Positions 46,942 through 56,349 of a DNA stretch of 64,000 nucleotides are shown one piece after another (position 1 is the first letter of the stretch; every line of letters starts with the position of its first letter). The notes below the pieces were generated by a model. The model worked only from the letters and a program-made list of their open reading frames with translations, did no database searches and was not told where the DNA came from. Both the position numbers and the translations under genes were made by a program. Location of the stretch: NCBI RefSeq assembly GCF_000313755.1, contig NZ_AMZB01000103.1, positions 18,555-82,554 on the forward strand, in the 5' to 3' direction. The DNA is from Pseudomonas nitroreducens TX1 (GTDB taxonomy: Bacteria > Pseudomonadota > Gammaproteobacteria > Pseudomonadales > Pseudomonadaceae).

Positions 46942-48619
46942 CGAGCAGCAGCAACAGGCCCTGGCCGGGCTGCTCGGGCTGGGCAGCCATTCCGCGCGCA
47001 AGAGCCACTACCCCGAACTGGTGGCGCGGCTGGAAGAACTGGAGGCCGAGCGCAACCGCTACAAGTGGCTGTTCGAGCACGCCGTCCATGGCATCTTCCA
47101 GGCCAGCCTGAACCAGGGCCTGCGCGCCGCCAACCCGGCGCTGGCGCGGATGCTCGGCTACGACGACCCGCAGCAGGTGCTGTGGAACCTGCAGGACATG
47201 GCCAGCCAGCTGTTCGTCGGCGGCGAGGCGGAGATGCGCCGCATCCGCGCGTTGCTGCGCGAGCGCGACGGCCTGTTCGGCTACGAGACGCGTCTGCGCC
47301 GCCGCGATGGCAGCCACGTGATCGTTCTCATGAACCTGCTGATCAAGCCGGATGAAGAGGGCCTGGTGGAAGGCTTCGTCGCCGATATCACCGAGCGCGT
47401 GCAGGCCCAGCAGCGTCTGCAGAGCCTCAACGAAGAGCTGGAACAGCGCGTCGCCGAGCGCACCCGTGAGCTGGAAGGGCTGAACCAGCAATTGCGCGAG
47501 GCCCGCGATGCCGCCGAGGCGGCCAACAATAGCAAGGACAAGTACCTGGCCGCCGCCAGCCACGACCTGCTGCAACCGCTGAACGCGGCGCGCCTGCTGG
47601 TTTCCACCCTGCGCGAGCGCAAGCTGCCGGACGCCGAGCAGGTGCTGGTGGAGCGCACGCACCAGGCGCTGGAGGGCGCCGAAGACCTGCTCACCGACCT
47701 GCTGGAAATCGCCCGCCTGGACCAGAGCGCGATCCGTCCGGACCTGGAGGTGTACCCGCTGGACGAGCTGCTCGGCCCGCTGGTCTCGGAGTTCGACGAA
47801 GTGGCCCGCGCCGCCGGGCTGCGCCTGCGCTCGCGGATCCCCGCGCTGGCGGTGCGCACCGATCACCGCCTGCTGTCGCGCATCCTGCGCAATTTCCTCA
47901 GCAACGCCTGCCGCTACACCGAGCGTGGCAGCGTCATGCTCGCCGCGCGCCGGCGTGGTGAGAACGTGCGCCTGGAGGTCTGGGATACCGGGCGCGGGAT
48001 TCCGGCGGACCAGCTGCAAGCCATTTTCCTCGAATTCAACCAGCTCGATGCCGGCCGCGCGGCGGATCGTCGAGGGGTCGGGCTGGGGCTGGCGATCGTC
48101 GACCGCATTGCCGGCATCCTCGGTTGCCGGGTGCAGGTGCGCTCGGTGCCGGGACGCGGTTCGGTGTTTTCCATCCAGGTGCCGCTGGTGCGCGATCTGC
48201 CGCAGCCGGCTCTGGCGGAGAACGGTCCGCGCCCGGTCACCGGGGACCCGCTACCGGGCCGGCGCCTGCTGGTGATCGACAACGAGGAGGCGATTCTCGC
48301 CAGCATGGCGGCGCTGCTCGGGCAGTGGGGCTGCGAGGTGCTGGTGGCGACCGGCTACGAGGGAGCGCTGAAGGCGCTGGATGGCAAGGCACCGGAGGTG
48401 ATCCTGGCCGACTACCACCTCGACCATGGCCGCACGGGCTGCGAGGCGGTGCGCGGGTTGCGCGAGTATTTCCGCCGCGAGCTGCCGGCGGTGATGATCA
48501 CCGCCGACCGTAGCGACGATTGCCGCCGCAGCCTGCAGCGGCTGGGGATGCCGCTGCTGAACAAACCGGTGAAGCCGGGCAAGTTGCGCGCGGTGCTGAG
48601 CCTGCTGCTGAGTTCCTGA
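46925..48619 (+). CDS. ercS: Hybrid sensor kinase ErcS
   Basis: A 564-residue soluble hybrid kinase. A PAS domain (about 45-165, with YETRLRRRDGSHVIVLMNLLIKPD) is followed by a coiled coil, a histidine kinase with AASHDLLQPLN (His213), ATP-binding motifs NFLSNACRYT, DTGRGIP and GVGLGLAIV, and a C-terminal receiver with Asp496 (LADYHLDHG). It overlaps ercA by 17 bases. The SHDLLQPLNAARL dimerisation motif is typical of cytosolic kinases of this group. It belongs to the ethanol-oxidation control circuit of P. aeruginosa; the partner LuxR-type regulators (ErbR, ExaE) are not in this window. Confidence 0.9.
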   Translation: MARPSDEQQQQALAGLLGLGSHSARKSHYPELVARLEELEAERNRYKWLFEHAVHGIFQASLNQGLRAANPALARMLGYDDPQQVLWNLQDMASQLFVGGEAEMRRIRALLRERDGLFGYETRLRRRDGSHVIVLMNLLIKPDEEGLVEGFVADITERVQAQQRLQSLNEELEQRVAERTRELEGLNQQLREARDAAEAANNSKDKYLAAASHDLLQPLNAARLLVSTLRERKLPDAEQVLVERTHQALEGAEDLLTDLLEIARLDQSAIRPDLEVYPLDELLGPLVSEFDEVARAAGLRLRSRIPALAVRTDHRLLSRILRNFLSNACRYTERGSVMLAARRRGENVRLEVWDTGRGIPADQLQAIFLEFNQLDAGRAADRRGVGLGLAIVDRIAGILGCRVQVRSVPGRGSVFSIQVPLVRDLPQPALAENGPRPVTGDPLPGRRLLVIDNEEAILASMAALLGQWGCEVLVATGYEGALKALDGKAPEVILADYHLDHGRTGCEAVRGLREYFRRELPAVMITADRSDDCRRSLQRLGMPLLNKPVKPGKLRAVLSLLLSS

Positions 48620-48636
48620 GACGGCGCTGCGAGGGA

Positions 48637-51162
48637 TCAGGCGCCCGAGCGCCCGAGCATGCCGTTGACCTTGTCGCGCAGGGCATCGATGGAGAACGGC
48701 TTGGCGATCATCGACATGCGCGTGGCCAGCTCGCTGCCGTCGATATGGACGATCTCGGCGAAGCCGGTGGCGAACAGGATCGGTAGCTCCGGCCGGGCTT
48801 CACGCGCGGCGGCGGCCAGTTCCTCGCCGTTCATGCCGGGCAGGCCGACGTCGGTGAGCAGCAGGTCGATGGCGGTGTCGCCCTGCAGGATCGGCAGCGC
48901 CTCTTCGGCGTCCTCGGCCTGCAGCACCTGGTAGCCGATTTCCTCCAGCACTTCCACGGTGAGCATGCGCACCAGGTCGTTGTCCTCGACGACCAGGACG
49001 CACAACTGCTGGTTGGCGGGTTCGGCAGGGGTGACGGGTACCTCGGGAATATCGACCACGGAAGAGCCTCTCGGAAAATAAAGGGTGACGCAGGTGCCCT
49101 TGCCGGGCTCGCTGCGCAGGCGGATCTGCCCGCCCGATTGTTTGATGAAGCCATGGACCATCGACAGGCCCAGCCCGCTGTTGGGGCCGATGCCCTTGGT
49201 GGTGAAGAACGGATCGAAGACGTGGCTCAGGGTCGACTCGCTCATGCCCTGGCCGCTGTCCTGCAGGCTCAGTACCAGGTAGTCGCCGGCCGGCAGGTCG
49301 TTGTCGCCGCCGCTGGCTTCGTGCCGCTGCAGCAGGATGTCCAGGGCGCCGCCGCCGGGCATGGCGTCGCGTGCATTGTCCACCAGGTGCAGCAGGGTCT
49401 TGTGCAGTTGGTCGCGGTCGCTGAGTACGCTGCCCGAGGCCTGGGTGGACAGGCTGAGGCGCACGCGGGGGCCGGCACGCGCGATCAGTTCGGGCTGCCA
49501 GTCGCGCAGCAGCCGGTCCAGTTCCACCGGGTGCATGGCCAGCGCCTGGCGGCGGGCGAAGGCAAGCAGGTTGTGGGTCAGCTCGGCGGCGCGCTCGGTG
49601 GCCTGGGTGGCGGCCTGCAGCAGGTGGCTCAGCTCCGGTTGCGCCTTGACCGTGGCGCGGCGGGTGATCAGGTCGAGGCTGAAGCGGATGCTCGCCAGCA
49701 GGTTGTTGAAGTCATGGGCGATGCCGCCGGTGAGCTGGCCCACCGCTTCCATGCGCTGGGCGTTGAGCAGGGCGGTCTGGGTCTGCTCGAGCAGCTCCGT
49801 GGCGCGCTTCTGCTCGGTGACGTCGCGGCCGCAGCCATAGATCAGGCCGTTGTCTTCGCTGGCGTGCCAGGACACCCAGCGGTAGCCGCCGTCCGCCTTG
49901 CGCATGCGGTTCTCGAAGTGCTGCAGACGCTCGCCGCCTACCAGCAGGACGCGTGCATCGAGGCTGGAGGACAGGTCATCGGGGTGCACCAGCTCTTCGC
50001 TGTTGCGCCCGATCAGTTGCTCTTCGCTCCAGCCCAGCAGTATCTGCCAGGCCGGGTTGACGTTGCGCAGGATGCCCTTGTGATCGAGCACGCAGAGCAG
50101 GTCCTGGCTGAGCGACCAGACCCGGTCGCGCTCCAGGGTACGCTGGCGCGCCTCTTCCTGCACCGCCACCTTGATCTGCCGCTCCGCGGCACGCTGGTTG
50201 GCGGCGGCCAGTGCGTGCCCGAGGAGGGCGGCCAGTTCGTTGAAGAAGTTGGCGTAGTGCTCGTCCAGGCGTCGACGCGGGCTGATGCCGAACACGGCGA
50301 GGCTGTCAGGGGGGCCGTCCAGCGGTATGGCGTAGGTACTGTCGAGCGCCTCGGGCCAGGGCGCGAACGCGCGCACGTGCTGGCTGGCCAGCGGCGACTG
50401 GTGGGCCTGCGTGAGGCCATTGAACAGATGCAGCGGGTCGTCGTCGGGGCTCAGTTGCGCGGGGGCGAAGCGGTCGCTCGGGTCGGTGCCGCAGGCGCCG
50501 AGCAGTTTGCCGGCCTGGTAGAGGAGGCAGAAGGGTACGTCATGGCTGGCTTCGCCGAGCAGCGCCAGCGCGTCGGCGCACACCTGAGCACTGTCCTCGG
50601 CATGTCCGAGGCGTTCGGCCATACGGGTCAGCAGACGCTGGCGGCGCTGTCCGATGACGTTGCCGGTCGTTTCCACCGCGGTGTTGAACAGGCCGATGGG
50701 CTTGCCTTCGAGGCCGAAGATCGGGCTGACGTTGTAGGTGAAATAGGCTTCCTCGACGTAGCCGAAGCGAACCATGGGCAGCAGGCGGTCTTCCTCATGG
50801 GCGGCCACGCCGGTCTCCAGGATGCCGTTGTACATGGGGTCGAGGATCGACCAGATATCCGACCAGGCCACGCGCGCGGGCTGGCCCAGGCATGCGGGAT
50901 GCTTGTCGCCGGGAATGGCGCTCCAGGCGTCGTTGTACAGCAGGACGAATTCCGGCCCCCAGTAGATGCAGACCGGCAGCCGCGAGTTGAGGCCGACCTC
51001 GAGAATCCCGCGCAGGGTCGCGGGCCACTGGTCCATCGGGCCGAGCGGGGTGGCCGCCCAGTCGAGCTGGCGGATCAGCGGTGCCATGGCGCTGCTGCTG
51101 TTGAGAAATTCGCCCTGGCTGGGCACGGGTAACCCTGGGGTTTCCCCCGTCAAACTTGGCAT
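48637..51162 (-). CDS. PAS/GAF hybrid histidine kinase
   Basis: An 841-residue cytoplasmic hybrid kinase. Parts in order: an N-terminal PAS-like domain (WAATPLGPMDQWP...LYNDAWSAIPGDKHPACLGQPARVAWSDIW), a GAF-like region about 180-320, a PAS domain about 345-450, a kinase core with His483 (GGIAHDFNNLLAS) and ATP-binding motifs (LVDNARDAM, DSGQGMS, GLGLSMVHGF), and a receiver with Asp771 (LLTDVGLPGMNG). No membrane segment is seen. It converges on ercS and diverges from the large kinase operon at 51457. Its signal and output partner are not apparent; the GGIAHDFNN-type kinases often act through the attached receiver on an unlinked regulator. Confidence 0.88.
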   Translation of the reverse strand: MPSLTGETPGLPVPSQGEFLNSSSAMAPLIRQLDWAATPLGPMDQWPATLRGILEVGLNSRLPVCIYWGPEFVLLYNDAWSAIPGDKHPACLGQPARVAWSDIWSILDPMYNGILETGVAAHEEDRLLPMVRFGYVEEAYFTYNVSPIFGLEGKPIGLFNTAVETTGNVIGQRRQRLLTRMAERLGHAEDSAQVCADALALLGEASHDVPFCLLYQAGKLLGACGTDPSDRFAPAQLSPDDDPLHLFNGLTQAHQSPLASQHVRAFAPWPEALDSTYAIPLDGPPDSLAVFGISPRRRLDEHYANFFNELAALLGHALAAANQRAAERQIKVAVQEEARQRTLERDRVWSLSQDLLCVLDHKGILRNVNPAWQILLGWSEEQLIGRNSEELVHPDDLSSSLDARVLLVGGERLQHFENRMRKADGGYRWVSWHASEDNGLIYGCGRDVTEQKRATELLEQTQTALLNAQRMEAVGQLTGGIAHDFNNLLASIRFSLDLITRRATVKAQPELSHLLQAATQATERAAELTHNLLAFARRQALAMHPVELDRLLRDWQPELIARAGPRVRLSLSTQASGSVLSDRDQLHKTLLHLVDNARDAMPGGGALDILLQRHEASGGDNDLPAGDYLVLSLQDSGQGMSESTLSHVFDPFFTTKGIGPNSGLGLSMVHGFIKQSGGQIRLRSEPGKGTCVTLYFPRGSSVVDIPEVPVTPAEPANQQLCVLVVEDNDLVRMLTVEVLEEIGYQVLQAEDAEEALPILQGDTAIDLLLTDVGLPGMNGEELAAAAREARPELPILFATGFAEIVHIDGSELATRMSMIAKPFSIDALRDKVNGMLGRSGA

Positions 51163-51456
51163 CGAGCAGACCCTGCGTCTGATCCTTCGTACAGTGTTGT
51201 TTCACATCGAACGTTGGAAAGGTCTGAAGGAAGAAAATTCCACTTTTCTTCGTCCAGTGCGCGAAAAGTTCGAACGTCCTACAGGAGCGGCTGTCAACTC
51301 GCCAGCTGAGGTGTAGCCTACAATGCTTCGCGTTATTATTTCCTCGGTTTTAAGAATGTTCTTACAATAACTTCAAATACTTACCTGGCTTCTGCTGCGA
51401 TCTCTCCGAGTCGACAGGCCACGTCCAGGGAAGCTCCAGCATCAGGGATTTTGCAG
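51163..51456. promoter_or_regulatory. AT-rich divergent promoter region with a palindrome
   Basis: The stretch from about 51330 to 51385 is distinctly richer in A and T than its surroundings. TAAGAA-TG-TTCTTA (51352-51365) is a perfect 14-bp palindrome about 90 bp before the large kinase gene. No further genes lie here. Confidence 0.45.
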
Positions 51457-54400
51457 ATGAACCAGAAAGCCATCGCCGACGAAAGCGCCTTCCGCCGCAT
51501 CCTCGCGCGCAACATGGCACTGCCGCTGGGCATCTGCCTGCTCGGCGCGGTGCTGTTCATCGGCCTGATTCTCTACATGCTCGACGTGCTGGGCTGGGTC
51601 GAGCACACCGACCGGGTGATCTCCAGCGCCAATGAGATGCAGCGCCTGAGCGTGGACCAGGAGAGCGGGCTGCGCGGCTTCCTGATCACCGGCGATCCGC
51701 GCTTCCTCGAGCCGCTGGAGCAGGCGCGGCCGCGCATCAATGCTGGCCTCAAGGGCCTGGCGGACCTGGTGGCGGACAACCCGCCCCAGGTCGAGCGGGT
51801 ACAGCGCCTGACCTCGATGCAGGACGAATGGATGACCTTCGCCCAGCAGATGATCGAGCAGCGCCGCTCCGGCCAGGATACGTCCGACGCGATCAAGGCC
51901 GGCCGTGGCAAGAGCATGATGGACGCGATCCGCGGCCAGTACGCCTCGCTGATCAACACCGAGCAGCAACTGCGCCACGACCGCAACCAGTTCGCTTCCA
52001 GCCTGTCCACCGGGGTAGTGATTCTCTACCTGGTGTTCAGCATCGTCGTCGGCACGCTGCTGGCGTATTTCGGCCGCCGGCAGTTGCTCGGCCTGTCCGA
52101 CTCCTACGCCGAGTCCCTGCGCCGCCAGGTGCTGCACAACGAGCACCTGGAGCGGCAGGCCTGGCTGAGCGACGGGCAGACGCGCCTGGGCGAACAGTTG
52201 ATCGGCCAGCCGTCGTTGTCGGCGCTGGGCCGCAGCCTGATGGATTTTCTCGGCGACTTCGTGGCCTCTCCGGTGGGTGCGCTGTATGTGCGCGACGACC
52301 GCGGCGGCTTGCGCGTGGCCGGCACCTTCGGTTTCGCCGCACAGTCATTGGGCGAGGACTATTTCGCCGCGGACGACAGCCTGATCGCCCAGGCCGCCCG
52401 CCAGCGCAAGCTGCGCCTGGTGGACGGCTTGCCTCCGGATTACCTGAAGGTCAATTCGGCGCTGGGCAACGGCCAACCGGTGAGCGTCGCGCTGCTGCCG
52501 CTGGTCCATGAAGCAAGCGTGGTGGGCGTGCTGGAGCTGGGTTTCCTGCGGCAACTGGAGGAGCGCGACAAGGCCTTCCTGCAGGTGGTCGCCGAGCCGC
52601 TGGGCAGCGCCATCGCTTCCGCCCAGCACCGCCAGCGCCTGCAGGACCTGCTGGCGGAAACCCAGCAGCTCAACGAAGAGCTGCAGGTGCAGCAGGAAGA
52701 ACTGAAGACCGCCAATGAGGAGCTGGAAGAGCAGTCGCGGGTGCTCAAGGAGTCCCAGGCGCATCTGGAGGCGCAGCAGGCGGAACTCGAGCAGACCAAC
52801 GAGCGCCTTGCCGAGCAGGCCCAGGAACTGGCGGCACAGCGTGATGATCTGGACAGCAAGAACACCGAGCTGAACCAGGCGCGCCTGGACCTGCAGGGCC
52901 GCGCCGACGAACTGCAGCGCGCCAGCCGCTACAAGTCCGAATTCCTCGCCAATATGTCCCACGAGCTGCGGACGCCGCTCAACAGCTCGCTGATCCTGGC
53001 GCGCCTGCTGGCGGACAACGAGCAGGGCAATCTGGACGACGAGCAGGTGAAATTCGCCGAGTCGATTTATTCCGCCGGCAACGACCTGCTCAACCTGATC
53101 AACGACATCCTCGACATCTCCAAGGTCGAAGCCGGCAAGCTGGAAGTGCGCCCCGAAAACGCCAGCGTACGCCGCCTGGTTGAAGGCGTGGAGGGATTGT
53201 TCCGCCCGCAGGCCGACGACAAGGGCCTGACCTTCGTGGTCAACATTGCCGATGATGCGCCGGGCATGCTTTACAGCGACCGCCAGCGTGTCGAGCAGAT
53301 CCTCAAGAACCTGCTGTCCAATGCCTTCAAGTTCACCGATGCGGGCGAAGTCAGCCTGTATGTCGGCGCTGCGCCCGAGGGTTTGCGCTTCGACGTGCGC
53401 GACAGCGGCATCGGCATCGCCGAAGACCAGTTGCAGCGCATCTTCGAAGCCTTCCAGCAGGCCGATGGCGCCACCAATCGCCGCTACGGAGGTACCGGCC
53501 TGGGCCTGTCGATCTCCCGCGACCTGGCGCACCTGCTGGGCGGCAGCATCATCGTCAGCAGCCAGCCGGGCAAGGGCAGCGTCTTCAGCCTGCTGCTGCC
53601 GCTGAGCTACAACGAGCCCGCAGCGACGGAGGTCGTCAGCGCACCGGCCGCCATCGTCCCCAGGGTTGCGACTCCCGTCGCCGCGCCGGCAGTGCATGCG
53701 CCGGTGGCTGCGGCCTTCGCCGACGACCGCGAGCAGTTGAACATCGGCCAGCGTTGCGTGCTGGTCGTTGAGGATGAGCCCAAGTTCGCCCGCATCCTCT
53801 ACGACCTCGCCCGCGAGCTGGGCTACCGCTGCCTGGTGGCCATGGGCGCCGAGGAAGGCTTGCGCCTGGCCGACGAGCATGGCCCCGACGCCATCCTGCT
53901 GGACATGCATCTGCCCGACGAATCCGGCCTTGCCGTGTTGCAGCGCCTGAAAGCCAACCCGCGTACCCGTCACGTGCCGGTGCACGTGGTGTCCGTGGAG
54001 GATCGCAGCGAAGCGGCCCTGCACCTGGGTGCCATCGGCTATGCGCTCAAGCCCACCACTCGCGAGCAGCTGCGGGAAGTGTTCGGCAAGCTGGAGGCCA
54101 AGCTGACCCAGGAGGTCAAGCGCATCCTGCTGGTGGAGGACGATCCGTTGCAGCGCGACAGCGTCTCGCGCCTGATCGGCGACGACGACATCGAGATCAC
54201 CGCGGTGGAGCAGGGCGAGCAGGCCCTGGAACTGCTGCGCCAGAACATCTATGACTGCATGATCATCGATCTCAAGCTTCCTGACATGCAGGGCAACGAA
54301 CTGCTGCGGCGCATGGGTGAGGAAGACATCTGCTCCTTCCCGCCAGTGATCGTCTACACCGGGCGCAACCTGACGCGCGACGAGGAAGCCGAGCTGCTCA

Positions 54401-54933
54401 AGTACTCGCGCTCGATCATCATCAAGGGCGCGCGCTCGCCCGAGCGCCTGCTCGACGAGGTGACGCTGTTCCTGCACAAGGTCGAATCGCAGCTCTCCAG
54501 CGAGCGTCAGCGCATGCTGCGCACCTCGCGCAACCGCGACCGGGCCTTCGAGGAGCGGCGCATCCTGCTGGTGGACGATGACGTGCGTAACATCTTCGCC
54601 CTCACCAGTGCCCTGGAGCACAAGGGGGCCCGCGTGGTAGTCGCGCGCAACGGCCGCGAGGCCATCGAGAAGCTTGCCCAGGTTGGCGACATCGACCTGG
54701 TGCTGATGGACGTGATGATGCCGGAGATGGATGGCTACGAAGCGACCCGCCTGATCCGCCAGGACGCGCGCTGGAAGAAGCTGCCGATTCTCGCGGTGAC
54801 CGCCAAGGCGATGAAGGACGACCACGAGCTGTGCCTGCGCGCCGGCGCCAACGATTACCTGGCCAAGCCCATCGACCTGGACCGCCTGTTCTCCCTGATC
54901 CGGGTCTGGCTGCCCAAGCTGGAGCGCATCTGA
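51457..54933 (+). CDS. CHASE3-GAF hybrid kinase with three receiver domains
   Basis: A 1158-residue membrane sensor. A first membrane helix (about 14-40) and a second (about 185-205) enclose a periplasmic CHASE3 domain (SVDQESGLRGFLITGDPRFLEPLEQARP). A GAF domain (about 245-390), a long coiled coil (about 390-490), the kinase core with His502 (MSHELRTPLNSSL) and three receivers with Asp816, Asp938 and Asp1085 follow. The middle receiver ends in a stretch with an extra IIKGARSPERLLDEV loop rather than the usual Lys-Pro switch. The ATG at 51457 has AGGGA upstream. It heads a unit with CheR-, CheB- and receiver-kinase genes; spacing to CheR is one base. Confidence 0.9.
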   Translation: MNQKAIADESAFRRILARNMALPLGICLLGAVLFIGLILYMLDVLGWVEHTDRVISSANEMQRLSVDQESGLRGFLITGDPRFLEPLEQARPRINAGLKGLADLVADNPPQVERVQRLTSMQDEWMTFAQQMIEQRRSGQDTSDAIKAGRGKSMMDAIRGQYASLINTEQQLRHDRNQFASSLSTGVVILYLVFSIVVGTLLAYFGRRQLLGLSDSYAESLRRQVLHNEHLERQAWLSDGQTRLGEQLIGQPSLSALGRSLMDFLGDFVASPVGALYVRDDRGGLRVAGTFGFAAQSLGEDYFAADDSLIAQAARQRKLRLVDGLPPDYLKVNSALGNGQPVSVALLPLVHEASVVGVLELGFLRQLEERDKAFLQVVAEPLGSAIASAQHRQRLQDLLAETQQLNEELQVQQEELKTANEELEEQSRVLKESQAHLEAQQAELEQTNERLAEQAQELAAQRDDLDSKNTELNQARLDLQGRADELQRASRYKSEFLANMSHELRTPLNSSLILARLLADNEQGNLDDEQVKFAESIYSAGNDLLNLINDILDISKVEAGKLEVRPENASVRRLVEGVEGLFRPQADDKGLTFVVNIADDAPGMLYSDRQRVEQILKNLLSNAFKFTDAGEVSLYVGAAPEGLRFDVRDSGIGIAEDQLQRIFEAFQQADGATNRRYGGTGLGLSISRDLAHLLGGSIIVSSQPGKGSVFSLLLPLSYNEPAATEVVSAPAAIVPRVATPVAAPAVHAPVAAAFADDREQLNIGQRCVLVVEDEPKFARILYDLARELGYRCLVAMGAEEGLRLADEHGPDAILLDMHLPDESGLAVLQRLKANPRTRHVPVHVVSVEDRSEAALHLGAIGYALKPTTREQLREVFGKLEAKLTQEVKRILLVEDDPLQRDSVSRLIGDDDIEITAVEQGEQALELLRQNIYDCMIIDLKLPDMQGNELLRRMGEEDICSFPPVIVYTGRNLTRDEEAELLKYSRSIIIKGARSPERLLDEVTLFLHKVESQLSSERQRMLRTSRNRDRAFEERRILLVDDDVRNIFALTSALEHKGARVVVARNGREAIEKLAQVGDIDLVLMDVMMPEMDGYEATRLIRQDARWKKLPILAVTAKAMKDDHELCLRAGANDYLAKPIDLDRLFSLIRVWLPKLERI

Positions 54934-54934
54934 C

Positions 54935-55753
54935 ATGGCCGAACGCAGCCAGGACATCGAGCTGCGCCTCCTGATCGAGGCGATCTACCTGAAGTACAGC
55001 TACGACTTCCGGGACTACTCCGGCACCTCGCTCAAGCGCCGCGTACTGCATGCCACCAGCCTGTTCGAGTGCCGCAGCATCTCGGCGCTGCAGGAGCGCA
55101 TCCTGCATGACCCGCACGCCTTCCACGAGTTGTTGCAATACCTCACCATCTCGGTGAGCGAAATGTTCCGCGATCCCAGCTACTTCCTCGCGCTGCGTCA
55201 GGAAGTGGTGCCGCTGCTGCGCACCTATCCCTCGCTGCGCCTGTGGGTTGCCGGCTGCAGCACCGGCGAGGAGGTGCACTCGCTGGCCATCCTGCTGCAT
55301 GAGGAGGGGCTGCTCGAGCGCACGCTGATCTACGCCACCGACATCAATCCGCGCTCGCTGGAACAGGCGCAGCGGGGCATCTACGCGATCGATGACCTTG
55401 CCCAGGCCAGCGAGAACTACCGCGCCGCCGGCGGCAAGGCTTCGCTCTCGGATTACTACACGGCGGCCTACGACGGCGCGCTGTTCGACAAGATGCTGCG
55501 CGCCAACGTGACTTTCGCCGATCACAGCCTGGCCACCGACAGCGTGTTCTCCGAAACGCATCTGGTGTCGTGTCGCAATGTGCTGATCTACTTCAACCGC
55601 CAGTTGCAGAACCGCGCCATCGGCCTGTTCCACGAATCGCTCTGCCACCGTGGCTTCCTCGGCCTTGGCAGCAAGGAAAGCCTGGACTTCACCGAGTTTG
55701 CCGGGGAGTTCGAAGTGGTCAATCGCCGCGAACGGGTGTTCCGCAAGCGATGA
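54935..55753 (+). CDS. CheR-type protein methyltransferase
   Basis: A 272-residue SAM-dependent methyltransferase of the CheR family: GTSLKRRV, then FRDPSYFLALRQEVVPLL, the SAM loop VAGCSTGEEVHSLAILL and the catalytic core SCRNVLIYFNRQLQ. CheR normally methylates glutamates of chemoreceptors. No receptor, CheA or CheW is encoded nearby, so the neighbouring sensor kinase, with its long coiled coil, may be the target; this is inference. Its stop overlaps the CheB-like start. Confidence 0.92.
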   Translation: MAERSQDIELRLLIEAIYLKYSYDFRDYSGTSLKRRVLHATSLFECRSISALQERILHDPHAFHELLQYLTISVSEMFRDPSYFLALRQEVVPLLRTYPSLRLWVAGCSTGEEVHSLAILLHEEGLLERTLIYATDINPRSLEQAQRGIYAIDDLAQASENYRAAGGKASLSDYYTAAYDGALFDKMLRANVTFADHSLATDSVFSETHLVSCRNVLIYFNRQLQNRAIGLFHESLCHRGFLGLGSKESLDFTEFAGEFEVVNRRERVFRKR

Positions 55754-56349
55754 AAGCGCAGCGCAAGGTCCAGGCCGTGGTCATCGGCGCCTCCGCAGGC
55801 GGCGTGGATGCGCTGTTCCGGCTGTTCGACGGGTTGCCGGCGGATTTCGCGCTGCCGATGGTGGCGGTGCTGCACCTGCCGGAGAACCATGAGAGCCAGT
55901 TGGTCGACCTGTTTGCCCGGCGCCTGGACATCCCCGTGCAGGAAGCCTGCGACAAGGCACCGGTGGAGCCAGGCACCCTGTACTTCGCGGCCGCCGGCTA
56001 CCACCTGTCCATCGAGCGCGACCACACCTTCGCCCTGAGTCGCGAGGCGCGGCGCAATTATTCCCGCCCGTCCATCGACATTCTTTTCGACTCGGCGGCC
56101 GATGCCTACCGCGAGACGCTGGCCGGCATCCTGCTGACCGGAGCCAACCATGACGGAGCACAGGGCCTGGCGCACATCCATCGCGAAGGTGGCCTGACCA
56201 TCGTCCAGGACCCTGCCGAAGCCGAGGTAGCGACCATGCCGGAAGCTGCCATCGAGCTGCACGCCCCGGACCACATTCTTTCCCTGCGCAGTATTCATGC
56301 GCTCCTGAGCCGATTGGGCTCTCATTCGGATTCCAACAATGCTGAGTAA
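55750..56349 (+). CDS. CheB-type methylesterase (catalytic domain only)
   Basis: A 199-residue CheB catalytic domain with Ser15 (GASAGG), His42 (LHLPENH) and Asp135 (LTGANHDGAQG) as the triad. The receiver domain that usually regulates CheB is absent. The ATG at 55750 overlaps the CheR stop by the ATGA arrangement, so the two are translated together. It would remove methyl or amide groups set by the neighbouring CheR. Confidence 0.92.
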   Translation: MKAQRKVQAVVIGASAGGVDALFRLFDGLPADFALPMVAVLHLPENHESQLVDLFARRLDIPVQEACDKAPVEPGTLYFAAAGYHLSIERDHTFALSREARRNYSRPSIDILFDSAADAYRETLAGILLTGANHDGAQGLAHIHREGGLTIVQDPAEAEVATMPEAAIELHAPDHILSLRSIHALLSRLGSHSDSNNAE

